Shown piece after piece: positions 18,992 to 28,869 of a stretch of DNA of 64,000 bases. The position numbers and the translations under genes are program-made. This stretch comes from Morganella morganii (GTDB lineage: Bacteria > Pseudomonadota > Gammaproteobacteria > Enterobacterales > Enterobacteriaceae). Below the pieces are notes generated by a model, which saw only the letters and a program-made list of their open reading frames with translations, did no database searches and was not told the DNA's origin. Numbering within the stretch: the stretch's first letter is position 1; the number at the start of each line of letters is the position of its first letter. The DNA is taken from positions 1,302,001-1,366,000 of the forward strand of contig NZ_CP069157.1 of assembly GCF_019243775.1 (NCBI RefSeq), given 5' to 3'.

Positions 18992-19228
18992 ATGAGCGCT
19001 ATCGAAGAACGTGTTAAGAAAATCATCGTTGAACAACTGGGTGTTAAAGAGGAAGAAGTAAAAAACGAAGCTTCATTCGTTGATGACTTAGGCGCTGATT
19101 CTCTTGACACAGTTGAGCTGGTGATGGCTCTGGAAGAAGAGTTCGACATCGAAATCCCAGACGAAGAAGCAGAAAAAATCACAACTGTACAGGCTGCTAT
19201 TGACTACGTTGAGAACGCAGGCAAGTAA
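18992..19228 (+). CDS. acpP: Acyl carrier protein
   Basis: A 78-residue acidic helical protein, nearly identical to E. coli AcpP. The Ser in [10 protein letters not shown] is the 4'-phosphopantetheine attachment site. It carries growing acyl chains for fatty acid, lipid A and lipoate synthesis. The 155-nt gap after fabG probably holds its own strong promoter, as in E. coli. A terminator-like hairpin follows. Confidence 0.98.
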   Translation: MSAIEERVKKIIVEQLGVKEEEVKNEASFVDDLGADSLDTVELVMALEEEFDIEIPDEEAEKITTVQAAIDYVENAGK

Positions 19229-19243
19229 GCATCCCTCATGTCC

Positions 19244-19275
19244 AGGCGGTCACCCGACCGCCTTGTTTCTTTTTT
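19244..19275 (+). terminator. Intrinsic terminator/attenuator between acpP and fabF
   Basis: AGGCGGTC and GACCGCCT form an 8-bp GC-rich stem with an ACCC loop, followed by a T-rich tract. Partial termination here would give acpP transcripts in excess of fabF, in line with the high ACP level in cells. Confidence 0.75.
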
Positions 19276-19293
19276 CCCCCCCGGAGGATAAGC

Positions 19294-20538
19294 GTGTCTG
19301 AGCGTCGTGTAGTCGTGACCGGACTTGGCATGTTATCTCCTGTCGGTAATACAGTCGATTCATCCTGGAAAGCTGTGTGTGCCGGGCAGAGTGGTATCAG
19401 CCTGATTGATCATTTTGACACCTCTAACCATGCGACCAAATTCGCAGGTATGGTAAAAGATTTCAATCACGAAGATTTTAATATTTCGCGCAAAGATGCC
19501 CGGAAGATGGATCTCTTCATTCAATACGGTATTGCAGCCGGTATCCAGGCAATTGCGGATTCCGGAATCGAAGTAACAGAAGCCAATGCAACCCGTATCG
19601 GAGCTGCGATTGGTTCTGGTATTGGTGGTCTCGGACTGATTGAAGAAAACTGCAGCTCTCTGGCTGCCGGCGGCCCGCGTAAAGTGAGCCCGTTCTTTGT
19701 TCCCTCAACTATCATCAATATGGTTGCCGGACACTTAAGTATTATGTACGGCCTGCGCGGACCAAGCATTTCCATTGCCACTGCCTGTACATCCGGCGTG
19801 CATAACATTGGTCATGCTGCCCGGATCATCGCTTACGGTGATGCGGATGTGATGGTTGCCGGTGGTACTGAAAAAGCCAGCACACCATTAGGTGTTGCCG
19901 GGTTCGGTGCTGCGCGTGCCTTATCCACCAATAATGACAATCCTCAGGGCGCAAGCCGTCCGTGGGATAAAGATCGTGACGGGTTTGTGCTCGGTGACGG
20001 TGCCGGTATGCTGGTGCTGGAAGAGTACGAACACGCGAAAAACCGCGGTGCGAAAATCTATGCGGAACTGGTCGGTTTCGGGATGAGCAGCGATGCTTAT
20101 CACATGACATCACCACCGGAAAACGGTGACGGTGCCGCACTGGCCATGGCAAATGCGATTCAGGATGCAGGCATTCCTGCTGACAGCATCGGCTATATCA
20201 ATGCGCACGGCACATCCACCTCTGCGGGTGATGTGGCGGAAGCGAAAGCCGTTGAAACGGTATTTGGTGAAGGAACCAACGTTCTGGTCAGTTCCACCAA
20301 ATCCATGACCGGTCACCTGCTGGGTGCCGCCGGTGCAGTGGAATCCATTTTCACCATTCTGGCACTGCGTGATCAGATTGTACCGCCGACCATCAACCTG
20401 GATAATCAGGATGAAGCGGTCTGCAAACTCGACTTTGTACCGGGCAAAGCCCGCAAAGTGGAAGGTATGGAATACGCACTCTGTAACTCTTTCGGCTTCG
20501 GCGGCACCAACGGTTCCCTGATTTTCCGTAAGATCTGA
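19294..20538 (+). CDS. fabF: 3-oxoacyl-ACP synthase II (KAS II)
   Basis: A 414-residue elongation condensing enzyme with Cys in TACTSGVHN and His in [12 protein letters not shown] and [19 protein letters not shown] elongates palmitoleoyl-ACP to cis-vaccenoyl-ACP and gives thermal control of membrane fluidity. The start is GTG, with a strong GGAGGA ribosome site 6 nt before it. A terminator follows the gene. Confidence 0.97.
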   Translation: MSERRVVVTGLGMLSPVGNTVDSSWKAVCAGQSGISLIDHFDTSNHATKFAGMVKDFNHEDFNISRKDARKMDLFIQYGIAAGIQAIADSGIEVTEANATRIGAAIGSGIGGLGLIEENCSSLAAGGPRKVSPFFVPSTIINMVAGHLSIMYGLRGPSISIATACTSGVHNIGHAARIIAYGDADVMVAGGTEKASTPLGVAGFGAARALSTNNDNPQGASRPWDKDRDGFVLGDGAGMLVLEEYEHAKNRGAKIYAELVGFGMSSDAYHMTSPPENGDGAALAMANAIQDAGIPADSIGYINAHGTSTSAGDVAEAKAVETVFGEGTNVLVSSTKSMTGHLLGAAGAVESIFTILALRDQIVPPTINLDNQDEAVCKLDFVPGKARKVEGMEYALCNSFGFGGTNGSLIFRKI

Positions 20539-20554
20539 GTCTGTTTTCTGAGAG

Positions 20555-20580
20555 AAAAGCGCCTGACGGCGCTTTTTTTT
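20555..20580 (+). terminator. Intrinsic terminator of fabF
   Basis: AAAAGCGCC-TGAC-GGCGCTTTTTTTT: a compact stem with T tract, 17 nt after the fabF stop. Confidence 0.85.
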
Positions 20581-20696
20581 ACCTGGCGGGTGACGCTATC
20601 GCAGTTTTGCACAAAAATCACAGCTGTACTATTATACAGGTCTGTCCGCATACTGAATGACGGTTAAATAATAACCGTTAAAACAATGAGTTGGCT

Positions 20697-21536
20697 ATGA
20701 CACAACAGACGCATTACTGGGTTAATGGTGTACCGCAGCACACCATCGCGATTTCTGATCGCAGTGTGCAGTTTGGTGACGGCTGTTTTACCACGATGCG
20801 CATTGTGAACAGCAAACCGTCGCTGCTTTCACGTCACCTGCACCGGCTCCGCAGTGGTTGTGCCGGGCTGGGGCTGACACCGCCGGATGACGCGCTGCTG
20901 CCCCAGTGGATAATGCAGGCCGCAGAGGGTACAGCGGATGGTGTGCTGAAAGTGATTGTTTCCGCCGGTGAGCAGGGACGCGGTTATCTGCGTGCGGATG
21001 TACCGCCGCTGGTGATCCTGATCCGCTCCGCATATCCGGAAAGCTATCCGGTATTGCAGGAGCGCGGGTTATCGGTGATGAAAAGCCCGGTGCCATTGTC
21101 GGTCAATCCGTATCTGGCCGGTATCAAACACCTGAACCGGCTGGAGCAGGTGCTGATCCGCCGTTATACGGCAGAACAGCAGGCCGATGAAGCCATTGTC
21201 TGTGATACTGACGGCCTTCTGACCGAAGGCTGCAGCGCCAATCTGTTCTGGCGCTGCGGCGATGATGTGTTTACCCCGTCACTGAGCAAATGTGGTGTGG
21301 CCGGTGTGATGCGCGCGCATATCATGGATGTGCTGAAAGGCAGCCGTTACCGCTGTTATGAAACCGAACGTTTTCCGCAGGTGCTGGCAAAAGCGGATGA
21401 AGTGATTATGTGCAACGCGCTGATGCCGGTCATGCCGGTCAATGATATCCGCGCGGATGCCCGTCATCACTGGCATTATACTTCCCGCTCACTCTTTACC
21501 TGGCTTTTGCCGCACTGTCCGGCAGCAATACCCTGA
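20697..21536 (+). CDS. pabC: Aminodeoxychorismate lyase
   Basis: A 279-residue class IV PLP aminotransferase-fold enzyme that releases pyruvate from 4-amino-4-deoxychorismate to give p-aminobenzoate for folate. The PLP lysine lies in AGIKHLNRLEQVLIR, and FGDGCFTTMRI and CNALMPVMPV are typical PabC motifs. The ATG at 20697 is preferred to the TTG at 20691. It is followed at 20 nt by mltG, the same order as in E. coli. Confidence 0.94.
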   Translation: MTQQTHYWVNGVPQHTIAISDRSVQFGDGCFTTMRIVNSKPSLLSRHLHRLRSGCAGLGLTPPDDALLPQWIMQAAEGTADGVLKVIVSAGEQGRGYLRADVPPLVILIRSAYPESYPVLQERGLSVMKSPVPLSVNPYLAGIKHLNRLEQVLIRRYTAEQQADEAIVCDTDGLLTEGCSANLFWRCGDDVFTPSLSKCGVAGVMRAHIMDVLKGSRYRCYETERFPQVLAKADEVIMCNALMPVMPVNDIRADARHHWHYTSRSLFTWLLPHCPAAIP

Positions 21537-21556
21537 ATTAACAGAGTTAATGACTG

Positions 21557-22579
21557 ATGAAAAAAACACGGATTTTCCTTGTGACATTTTTGGTGCTGCT
21601 TGCGGTTGCGGGCAGCGTGGCGTACTGGCTTTATCATCAGGTGAACGCATTTTCCGGACAAAAAATTTCTGTCACTGAAGAAACCATTTTCACCATTCCG
21701 CCGGGCACCGGTCGTGTGGCGCTGGAGAAAAAACTGGCGGAAAGCGGGATTATCCCGGAATCACACAATTATGACTGGCTGCTGCAACTGGAGCCGGATC
21801 TGGCAAAAATCAAAGCCGGTACTTACCGACTGACGCCGGATATGACGGTCAAAAGCATGCTGCAACTGTTTGTCAGCGGTAAAGAGGCACAATTTAGTAT
21901 CCGTTTTGTTGAGGGCAGTAAATTAGCGGACTGGCAGAAAATCTTGTCAGAAGCCCCTTACCTGAAACAGACCCTCGCGGATTTACCGGCAGATAAACTG
22001 ACAGAAATGCTCGGCCTGCCGGCCGGCAGCCACCTGGAAGGGCGTTTCTACCCGGATACCTATCTCTATACAGCCGGAACAGAAGACACGCAAATCCTGA
22101 AGCGGGCACATCAGCAGATGGAAACCAAACTCGCGGCAGCCTGGAAGACCCGTAATACCGACTTACCGTATGCGGATCCGTATGAAATGCTGATTATGGC
22201 CTCGCTGATTGAAAAAGAGACCGGCGTGGACGGTGAACGTAAAAAAGTGGCGTCGGTCTTTATGAACCGGCTGAAACTGAAAATGCGCCTGCAAACCGAC
22301 CCGACGGTAATTTACGGCATGGGTGAGCGTTATCAGGGCACGATTTACCGCAGCGACCTGGTGCGGGTAACGCCGTATAATACCTATCAGATTGACGGCA
22401 TGCCGCCGACACCTATCGCCATGCCGGGCAGTGCCTCGCTGGATGCGGCAGCCAAACCGGACACCACGGGTTACCTTTACTTTGTCGCGGACGGCAAAGG
22501 CGGACATGTATTTACCACGAATCTGCGGGATCACAACCGGGCGGTTGCGGATTACCGTAACGGATTAAAAAAACAATGA
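21557..22579 (+). CDS. mltG: Endolytic murein transglycosylase MltG (YceG)
   Basis: A 340-residue inner-membrane protein with one N-terminal transmembrane helix (residues ~7-25, signal anchor), a LysM-like region and a C-terminal YceG domain in the periplasm. The catalytic Glu is in [20 protein letters not shown] and [12 protein letters not shown] are family motifs. It cleaves nascent glycan strands and is thought to end their growth. The gene overlaps tmk by 4 nt (ATGA). Confidence 0.96.
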   Translation: MKKTRIFLVTFLVLLAVAGSVAYWLYHQVNAFSGQKISVTEETIFTIPPGTGRVALEKKLAESGIIPESHNYDWLLQLEPDLAKIKAGTYRLTPDMTVKSMLQLFVSGKEAQFSIRFVEGSKLADWQKILSEAPYLKQTLADLPADKLTEMLGLPAGSHLEGRFYPDTYLYTAGTEDTQILKRAHQQMETKLAAAWKTRNTDLPYADPYEMLIMASLIEKETGVDGERKKVASVFMNRLKLKMRLQTDPTVIYGMGERYQGTIYRSDLVRVTPYNTYQIDGMPPTPIAMPGSASLDAAAKPDTTGYLYFVADGKGGHVFTTNLRDHNRAVADYRNGLKKQ

Positions 22580-23214
22580 CAGGCAAATTTATTGTAATTG
22601 AAGGGCTTGAAGGTGCCGGAAAAACCACGGCACGTCAGGTGATTGTTGATACGTTGCGTGAAAACGGCATCACTGACCTGGTCTATACCCGTGAGCCGGG
22701 CGGCACACCGCTGGCAGAAAAGCTGCGCACCCTGATTAAAGACGGAATCGACGGCGAAACGGTTACTGATAAAGCGGAAGTACTGATGTTATATGCCGCG
22801 CGTATTCAGCTGGTGGATAATGTTATCAAACCGGCACTGGCGCGCGGACAATGGGTGATCGGCGACCGTCATGATCTCTCCTCTCAGGCCTATCAGGGCG
22901 GCGGACGCGGTATCGATCGCAAACTGATGGAGTCACTGCGTGATACCGTACTGGGGGATTTTTATCCTGATTTCACCCTGTATCTCGATCTGCCGCCGGA
23001 AACCGGCCTGGCCCGCGCCCGCAGCCGGGGCGAGCTGGACAGAATCGAACAGGAATCACTGGATTTCTTCCGCCGCACCCGGGCCCGTTATCTGGAGCTG
23101 GCTGAATCCGATCCGCGCATTGTAACCGTTGATGCTTCGCAATCAATAGATAACGTCCATCAATCAATCCGCACTGCCGTACTGAACTGGCTGGCACAGC
23201 AGGAAGAGGCGTAA
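22576..23214 (+). CDS. tmk: Thymidylate kinase
   Basis: A 212-residue P-loop kinase that phosphorylates dTMP to dTDP. The P-loop is [11 protein letters not shown], the DR(H) motif is in [16 protein letters not shown] and the lid segment is around [11 protein letters not shown]. It overlaps mltG upstream by ATGA and holB downstream by one base, which indicates translational coupling. Confidence 0.97.
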   Translation: MTGKFIVIEGLEGAGKTTARQVIVDTLRENGITDLVYTREPGGTPLAEKLRTLIKDGIDGETVTDKAEVLMLYAARIQLVDNVIKPALARGQWVIGDRHDLSSQAYQGGGRGIDRKLMESLRDTVLGDFYPDFTLYLDLPPETGLARARSRGELDRIEQESLDFFRRTRARYLELAESDPRIVTVDASQSIDNVHQSIRTAVLNWLAQQEEA

Positions 23215-24212
23215 TGAACTGGTATCCGTGGCTTAATCCGGTTTACCGCCAGCTGGCAACCGCGTGGATGTCCGGTCAGGGGCATCATGCTCTGCTGCTG
23301 TACGGTATGCCCGGCACCGGCACTGATGAGCTGGCCTATGCCCTGACACGGCTGCGGATGTGTCAGCAGCCGCAGGGCATCAAAAGCTGCGGGGAGTGCC
23401 ACAGCTGTAAACTGATGCTGGCAGGCACCCATCCGGATTTTTATCTGCTGCAGCCGGAAAAGGGTAAATCTGCCACCGGGATTGATGCTGTGAGAGCCGT
23501 GACAGAAAAACTGTATGAGCACGCCCAGCAGAGTGGTGCCAAACTGGTGCATATTCCGCAGGCGGAACTGCTGACCGAAGCAGCCGCCAACGCCTTACTG
23601 AAAACCCTGGAAGAGCCGACAGAGAATACCTGGTTTGTGTTACAGAGCCTGCGGGCGGAGCAGTTGCTGCCGACACTGCGCAGCCGCTGTTTTGCTTATC
23701 ATCTGGCACCGCCGTCAGCGGAGACCGGTTTACAGTGGTTACAGCGCGAGCATCCGCCGTCTGATGCGGTGTCGCGGCAGACTGCGCTGAATCTTTGCCA
23801 CAATGCCCCGGCGGCGGCACTGTCACTGCTGACCACCGCTGACTGGCAGAACCGGCTGAATCTGTTTACCCAGCTGGCAGAATCCGTGCGCAGCGGGGAT
23901 TTTCTGTCGCTGTTATCTGAACTGAATCATCAGGATGCGGAAAAGCGCATCAGCTGGCTGACCACCCTGTTTATGGATGCGGTAAAATATCAGCAGAATA
24001 TGGCACCTGCCTGTCTGAATCAGGACCAGTCTGCTCTGATTGCACAACTGGCAGCGCATTACAGCAGTGCACACTTACTGAATGCAGCGGAAAGCTGGCT
24101 GACCTGCCGCCACCGGCTGATGACCATCACCGGCGTGAATCAGGAACTGCTGCTGACAGAACAATTGTTACACCAGGAAACCCTGTTTTCTGCATCACCT
24201 AATTTAAAATAA
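23214..24212 (+). CDS. holB: DNA polymerase III delta-prime subunit
   Basis: A 332-residue clamp-loader subunit matching E. coli HolB (334 aa). It has an AAA+ fold with a degenerate P-loop (GMPGTGTDEL) lacking the canonical Lys, as is normal for delta-prime. The zinc-binding cysteines lie in CGECHSCKL. The SRC-type segment (LRSRCF) and the sensor region LKTLEEPTENT follow. It works in the gamma complex that loads the beta clamp. Confidence 0.95.
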   Translation: MNWYPWLNPVYRQLATAWMSGQGHHALLLYGMPGTGTDELAYALTRLRMCQQPQGIKSCGECHSCKLMLAGTHPDFYLLQPEKGKSATGIDAVRAVTEKLYEHAQQSGAKLVHIPQAELLTEAAANALLKTLEEPTENTWFVLQSLRAEQLLPTLRSRCFAYHLAPPSAETGLQWLQREHPPSDAVSRQTALNLCHNAPAAALSLLTTADWQNRLNLFTQLAESVRSGDFLSLLSELNHQDAEKRISWLTTLFMDAVKYQQNMAPACLNQDQSALIAQLAAHYSSAHLLNAAESWLTCRHRLMTITGVNQELLLTEQLLHQETLFSASPNLK

Positions 24213-24222
24213 TGAGTTAATT

Positions 24223-25002
24223 ATGTTTTTAGTAGATTCCCACTGCCACCTCGATTGCCTTGATTATGAAAAAAAGCATGAAAGTGTGGATGATGTTATG
24301 CAAAAGGCCGCGCAGCGAGATGTGAAATACGCACTGGCGGTGGCGACAACCCTGCCGGGTTACACAAAAATGCGCGAGCTGATTGGTGAGCGCCCGGATG
24401 TGGCCTTTTCCTGTGGTATTCATCCGCTGAATCTGGATGAGCCGTATGATTTCACACAGCTGCGTGAACTGGCGGCGGATAAACGGGTGGTGGCCCTCGG
24501 CGAAACCGGGCTGGATTACTACTATCAGAAAGAGAATGCCGCGCTTCAGCGTGAGGTTTTCCGCGAGCATATCCGTATCGGACGTGAGCTGAATAAACCG
24601 GTGATTGTGCACACCCGGGATGCCCGTGAGGATACCCTGGCGATTATCCGCGAAGAACAGGCCGGGGAGTGCGGCGGCGTGTTACACTGCTTTACCGAAG
24701 ACAAAGAGACGGCATCAGCGCTGCTGGATGAAGGTTTTTATATCTCCTTTTCCGGCATCGTGACGTTCCGCAATGCGGAGCAGATCCGCGAAGCCGCCCG
24801 CATTGTCCCGCTGGATCGCATTCTGGTGGAAACCGATTCGCCGTATCTGGCCCCGGTACCGTTTCGCGGTAAAGAGAACCAGCCCGCGTATGTGCGTGAT
24901 GTGGCGGAGTATATGGCTGTATTAAAAGGGGTGAGCGTTGAGGCGCTTGCTGAGATCACCACTGACAATTTCTGCCGTCTGTTTCAGGTGTCTGTCCGGT
25001 AA
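24223..25002 (+). CDS. ycfH: TatD-family metal-dependent hydrolase YcfH
   Basis: A 259-residue TatD-type deoxyribonuclease-like TIM-barrel hydrolase matching E. coli YcfH. Metal ligands are visible: DSHCHLD near the N-terminus, ALGETGLDYYY, VHTRDA, LHCFTED and ETDSPYLAP. It is probably a nuclease or an ester hydrolase; the substrate in E. coli is unsettled. In E. coli ptsG and fhuE follow it; here hinT follows directly. Confidence 0.93.
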   Translation: MFLVDSHCHLDCLDYEKKHESVDDVMQKAAQRDVKYALAVATTLPGYTKMRELIGERPDVAFSCGIHPLNLDEPYDFTQLRELAADKRVVALGETGLDYYYQKENAALQREVFREHIRIGRELNKPVIVHTRDAREDTLAIIREEQAGECGGVLHCFTEDKETASALLDEGFYISFSGIVTFRNAEQIREAARIVPLDRILVETDSPYLAPVPFRGKENQPAYVRDVAEYMAVLKGVSVEALAEITTDNFCRLFQVSVR

Positions 25003-25045
25003 ATCCGCACACATCTGTCAGGCTGATTAATTACAGGAGCAGGTT

Positions 25046-25396
25046 ATGGCCGAAGAAACTATTTTCAGTAAAATTATTCGTCGTGAAATTCCGTCTGATA
25101 TCGTCTATCAGGATGACAGCGTGACGGCGTTCCGGGATATTTCCCCGCAGGCACCGACACATATTCTGATTATTCCCAACCATCTTATTCCTACTGTGAA
25201 TGATGTTACGCCGGAAGATGAACAGGTTCTGGGTCATATGATCACGGTCGCGGCCAAAATCGCACAGCAGGAAGGTATTGCGGATGACGGCTACCGCCTG
25301 ATCATGAACTGTAACCGCCACGGCGGACAGGAAGTGTTCCATATTCATATGCATCTGGTCGGCGGCCATCATCTGGGGCCGATGCTGGCGAAATAA
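25046..25396 (+). CDS. hinT: Purine nucleoside phosphoramidase HinT
   Basis: A 116-residue HIT-family protein with the histidine triad H-I-H-M-H-L-V near the C-terminus. It hydrolyses adenosine phosphoramidates and is implicated in D-alanine metabolism in E. coli. A CAGGAG ribosome site precedes the ATG. It leads the hinT-lpoB-thiK-nagZ-ycfP run. Confidence 0.96.
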   Translation: MAEETIFSKIIRREIPSDIVYQDDSVTAFRDISPQAPTHILIIPNHLIPTVNDVTPEDEQVLGHMITVAAKIAQQEGIADDGYRLIMNCNRHGGQEVFHIHMHLVGGHHLGPMLAK

Positions 25397-25417
25397 CCGG
25401 CTGACAGGAGAACGGTG

Positions 25418-26005
25418 ATGAAACGTCTTTTATGTGTGATAGCGTCAGTCTGGCTGCTCGCCGGGTGTCCTTCAACGGCACCGGTGACACCTACGGTACC
25501 GGTGGGTACCGTAACACCGCCGCCGGATACCACGCCGCCACCACTGCCGCTGCCGCCGCCGGATACGGTGCCGGTTCCGCCGAAAATGAAAAAAATCGAG
25601 TGGGAACAGAGTATTACACCACTGGTTAATCAGATGGTTCACAGCGACGGCGTGAATCAGGGCAGTACGCTGCTGGTGAATAAAGTCGGTAATAAAACCA
25701 ACAGCAGCCTGCAGACCAGCGTTGCGACCGGTGCGCTGATGAATACCATCGGAAAAACCGGGGTACTGAATGTGATCCCGGCCGGTGCGGTCAGCAGTGC
25801 CATGTCGGTGCTGGGTATGGGTGATAACGATACACTGACCCTGCGCAGCAAAGCTATCGGTCTGGCGCGTTATCTGAATGCCGACTATGTGCTGTACAGC
25901 GTGGTGACCGGTACCCGTGATGCCCGTCAGATGGAGATGCAACTGATGTCTGTCAGCAGCGGTGAAATCATCTGGTCCGGTAAGGGCGCGGTGCTTGAGC
26001 AGTAA
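25418..26005 (+). CDS. lpoB: Outer-membrane lipoprotein activator of PBP1b, LpoB
   Basis: A 195-residue lipoprotein with signal peptide and lipobox LLAGC, then a long Pro/Thr-rich flexible linker (residues ~22-60), then a globular domain matching E. coli LpoB (EQSITPLVNQMV, NADYVLYSVVTG, SGEIIWSGKGA). LpoB reaches through the periplasm from the outer membrane to stimulate the peptidoglycan synthase PBP1b. The ATG at 25418 sits 7 nt after AGGAG and is preferred to the GTG directly before it. Confidence 0.94.
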   Translation: MKRLLCVIASVWLLAGCPSTAPVTPTVPVGTVTPPPDTTPPPLPLPPPDTVPVPPKMKKIEWEQSITPLVNQMVHSDGVNQGSTLLVNKVGNKTNSSLQTSVATGALMNTIGKTGVLNVIPAGAVSSAMSVLGMGDNDTLTLRSKAIGLARYLNADYVLYSVVTGTRDARQMEMQLMSVSSGEIIWSGKGAVLEQ

Positions 26006-26837
26006 CCGCGCGTTACTGTTATGCCTCGCTGAACACTTTCCCGCACTGCCTGCCGCCGGCTGGACAATCCGTCCGCTGAACGGGCTGACGCGGGAAAGTG
26101 TCAGTATTGAACAAAAAGGTGTATCTCTGATTGGCAGAGCACAGACCGTGCACAGTGCGGATATCGGTGTCAGCCGTCAGAAAGAGGCGCGTATCCTGCA
26201 CCGGCTGCGTGACAGCGGTCTTGCTCCGCGCGTGGCCGGGTTCAGCCACGGCTGGCTGCTTTTGTACCGGGTGGAGGGTGAAACACTGCCGCCGGAACGG
26301 ATACAGCAACCGGATTTTATTCCGCAGCTGGCGGCGCTGGTCAGCAATCTGCATAATCAGCCGCTTACCGGGTATCGTCTGCCGCTCAAAGCGCAGGCAG
26401 ACCGCCACTTTCACCTGACCGACAAACGCCGCCGCACCCCGCAGCTGTTGCGTATTCATCGTCACTTTATGCGCGAAGCAGAGCCTCAGCCGCTGAAACT
26501 GGCGCCTGCACATATGGATATCCACCCCGGCAACATTGTGACGGCGGCAGGGGAACTGCATCTGATTGACTGGGAATATGCTGCTGATACCGATATCGGT
26601 CTGTCTCTCGCCACACTTTTTCGTGCCAATCACTGGTCACTGACGTTAATTCACACTTTTCTGCGTTATTATTCTGCTTATCACTGTCCGCAGCGCGTAC
26701 TGGCGCAGACCTGCCGCTGGCAGGCACGGGCAGATTATATGATGGTTATGTGGTTCGAGAGCCGCTGGGGACAAACCGGCGACCCGCAGTTTCTGCAATA
26801 CCCGGCCGCGCTGAAAGCCGCCGCCGGGCTCAGGTAA
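25995..26837 (+). CDS. thiK: Thiamine kinase
   Basis: A ~280-residue protein of the aminoglycoside phosphotransferase/choline kinase fold matching E. coli ThiK (YcfN), which phosphorylates thiamine in salvage. The catalytic loop is HMDIHPGNIV and the metal-binding Asp lies in LIDWEYA. There is no ATG at the expected position. A TTG at 25995 with TAAGGG 10 nt upstream gives the family N-terminus and overlaps lpoB by 11 nt; a GTG at 25962 is the alternative. Confidence 0.88.
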   Translation: MSSNRALLLCLAEHFPALPAAGWTIRPLNGLTRESVSIEQKGVSLIGRAQTVHSADIGVSRQKEARILHRLRDSGLAPRVAGFSHGWLLLYRVEGETLPPERIQQPDFIPQLAALVSNLHNQPLTGYRLPLKAQADRHFHLTDKRRRTPQLLRIHRHFMREAEPQPLKLAPAHMDIHPGNIVTAAGELHLIDWEYAADTDIGLSLATLFRANHWSLTLIHTFLRYYSAYHCPQRVLAQTCRWQARADYMMVMWFESRWGQTGDPQFLQYPAALKAAAGLR

Positions 26838-26855
26838 ATACAACGAGGTTTCACC

Positions 26856-27878
26856 ATGGGTCCTGTAATGTTAGATGTTGAAGGGTATGAGCTGGACAGC
26901 GAAGAGCGCGAGATCCTGCGCCACCCTTCAGTCGGGGGAGTGATTCTCTTTACCCGTAATTTCCATGACACGGCACAGCTGCGGGAACTGACGCGGCAGA
27001 TCCGTGAAGCCACCCGCGACAACCGGGTTGTGATTGCGGTTGACCAGGAGGGCGGCCGCGTCCAGCGGTTTAAAGATGGCTTTACCCGCCTGCCGGCGGC
27101 ACAGTCTTTTGCACAGTTTAATGACCTGCTCACCGGCTCTGCGCTGGCGGAAGAGGCGGGCTGGCTGATGGCGGCGGAAATGATCGCTATGGATATTGAT
27201 ATCAGTTTCGCGCCGGTGCTGGATCTGGGGCACGGCAGCGCGGCTATCGGCTCACGCGCGTTCCATGAGGACGGCGACATTGCGGCGCAGATGGCGGAAC
27301 GCTTTGTGCGCGGTATGCGCAGTGCCGGGATGTCGAGCACCGGTAAACACTTCCCGGGGCACGGCGCAGTCAGTGCGGATTCTCACAAGGAAACGCCGCG
27401 TGATGAGCGCGACCCGGCGGTGATCCGTGGTAAAGACATGGCGATTTTCCGCGAATTTATCCAGCGCGGCCTGCTTGATGCTGTGATGCCCGCACATGTG
27501 ATCTACACACAGATTGATGATCGTCCGGCGAGCGGTTCATCTTACTGGCTGAAATCGGTGCTGCGTCAGCAACTCGGGTTTGACGGGGTGATTTTCTCGG
27601 ATGACCTGTCAATGGAAGGGGCGGCGGTGATGGGCGGCTATGCAGAGCGTGGTCAGGCATCACTGGATGCGGGCTGCGATATGATCCTGGTCTGTAATAA
27701 CCGCAGAGGTGCTGTGACTATCCTTGATAATTTGCCTGTTATCACGGCACAACGTATTGATAAGTTGTATCATCGGGGTAAAGGTTATGATCTGACCGAA
27801 CTGCAGCGCAGTGAGCGCTGGCAGCAGGCGAACAAAACCCTATCCGTATTACACGAACAATGGCAGGAGCGAGCATGA
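26856..27878 (+). CDS. nagZ: Beta-N-acetylglucosaminidase NagZ
   Basis: A 340-residue family 3 glycoside hydrolase of the cytoplasm that removes N-acetylglucosamine from anhydro-muropeptides during wall recycling. It has the signature [18 protein letters not shown] with the catalytic His and SDDLSMEGA with the nucleophilic Asp. In bacteria with inducible AmpC, NagZ products feed the AmpR inducer pathway; Morganella carries such an AmpC, so this gene may matter for beta-lactam response (established knowledge of the pathway, inference for this strain). Confidence 0.96.
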   Translation: MGPVMLDVEGYELDSEEREILRHPSVGGVILFTRNFHDTAQLRELTRQIREATRDNRVVIAVDQEGGRVQRFKDGFTRLPAAQSFAQFNDLLTGSALAEEAGWLMAAEMIAMDIDISFAPVLDLGHGSAAIGSRAFHEDGDIAAQMAERFVRGMRSAGMSSTGKHFPGHGAVSADSHKETPRDERDPAVIRGKDMAIFREFIQRGLLDAVMPAHVIYTQIDDRPASGSSYWLKSVLRQQLGFDGVIFSDDLSMEGAAVMGGYAERGQASLDAGCDMILVCNNRRGAVTILDNLPVITAQRIDKLYHRGKGYDLTELQRSERWQQANKTLSVLHEQWQERA

Positions 27879-28423
27879 TTATTTATCTTCATGGATTTGA
27901 TTCAACCAGCCCGGGCAATCATGAAAAAGTGATGCAGCTGAAATTTGCGGATCCGGATGTCCGTTTTATCAGTTACAGCACGCTTCATCCGCGTTATGAC
28001 ATGAAATATCTGCTGACCGAAGTGGATAAAGCGGTAAAACAGAGCGAAGGACCGGCCATTGTGCTGGGCGTGGGTCTGGGGGGCTTCTGGGCTGAGCGTG
28101 TCGGATATCTGTGCGGGATCCGCCAGGTGATGGTGAACCCTAACCTGTTCCCGTATGAAAATATGGAAGGCAAAATCGACCGCCCGGAAGAGTATCTGGA
28201 TATCATGACCAAGTGTATCTCGGATTTCCGCGAGCTGAACCGGCAGAACTGCCTGGTGCTGTTGTCCCGCAATGATGAGGCGCTGGATAACCAGCGTGCG
28301 CATGACACGCTGTCACCGTACTATCAGGTTATCTGGGATGAAGAACAGACCCACAAGTTTAAGGATCTGTCCCGTCATTTACAGGAAATCAAAGGGTTTA
28401 AAACCGCGTTTAAAAAAGCCTGA
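27875..28423 (+). CDS. ycfP: YqiA/YcfP-family alpha/beta hydrolase-like protein
   Basis: A 182-residue protein matching E. coli YcfP (180 aa): [37 protein letters not shown] and [10 protein letters not shown]. It has an alpha/beta-hydrolase fold of uncertain activity. The ATG overlaps the nagZ stop as ATGA and follows GGAG; this start gives the family N-terminus, whereas the frame opens 15 nt earlier. A terminator follows. Confidence 0.92.
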   Translation: MIIYLHGFDSTSPGNHEKVMQLKFADPDVRFISYSTLHPRYDMKYLLTEVDKAVKQSEGPAIVLGVGLGGFWAERVGYLCGIRQVMVNPNLFPYENMEGKIDRPEEYLDIMTKCISDFRELNRQNCLVLLSRNDEALDNQRAHDTLSPYYQVIWDEEQTHKFKDLSRHLQEIKGFKTAFKKA

Positions 28424-28447
28424 TATCACCGCCTCTCGGTAAAACAG

Positions 28448-28477
28448 CCGCGCCTGCTGAAGGCGCGGTATTTTTTT
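28448..28477 (+). terminator. Intrinsic terminator after ycfP
   Basis: CCGCGCC-TGCTGAA-GGCGCGG followed by TATTTTTTT, about 25 nt after the ycfP stop. It closes the hinT-ycfP series. Confidence 0.85.
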
Positions 28478-28869
28478 CCCCCGCAACTGAAGCGATTCCT
28501 GTCTCAAATCTGCCTTTTCTGTGATCGTTCTCTTACGTATCTTTCCGGTCATTGCGTTATATCAATAACTTTCTGGTGCTGAATCAGCAAGATAACGGGC
28601 TTTTTTCATCTGCGGGTGTGAAAAGTTAATCCGGTGATTAAAGAAAGCATCAGAGGTAAACCAAAAGTAAAATAGTTTTGTTAAATTTAAAATAATGTTT
28701 GCATTTTTCCGCCGGATTACCCAGAATTTGATTATGATCAAATATGGTATGACCAAATTACCTGTTGTGGTATACCATGGTGTGACACGATTCAGTTTTA
28801 TCTGATGTTATCTCACTGTTTTTCCTGAAGAGCCCTGAGATAACGTTAGATTATTTTTCAGAGGATGTT
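28478..28869 (+). promoter_or_regulatory. ndh upstream regulatory region
   Basis: About 390 nt of AT-rich DNA without a convincing gene (a 64-codon minus-strand frame at 28562-28756 is low complexity and ignored). It contains the FNR-type box listed separately. In E. coli ndh is repressed by FNR without oxygen; the long spacing suggests several regulator sites. Confidence 0.55.
28728..28741 (+). promoter_or_regulatory. Perfect FNR-type box upstream of ndh
   Basis: TTGAT-TATG-ATCAA matches the FNR consensus TTGATNNNNATCAA in all ten specified positions. It lies 128 nt before the ndh start codon, in line with known FNR repression of ndh. Confidence 0.8.

Noticed and set aside
28562-28756. 64-codon minus-strand frame upstream of ndh
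   Set aside because: AT-rich, low complexity, no ribosome site; lies in a regulatory region.
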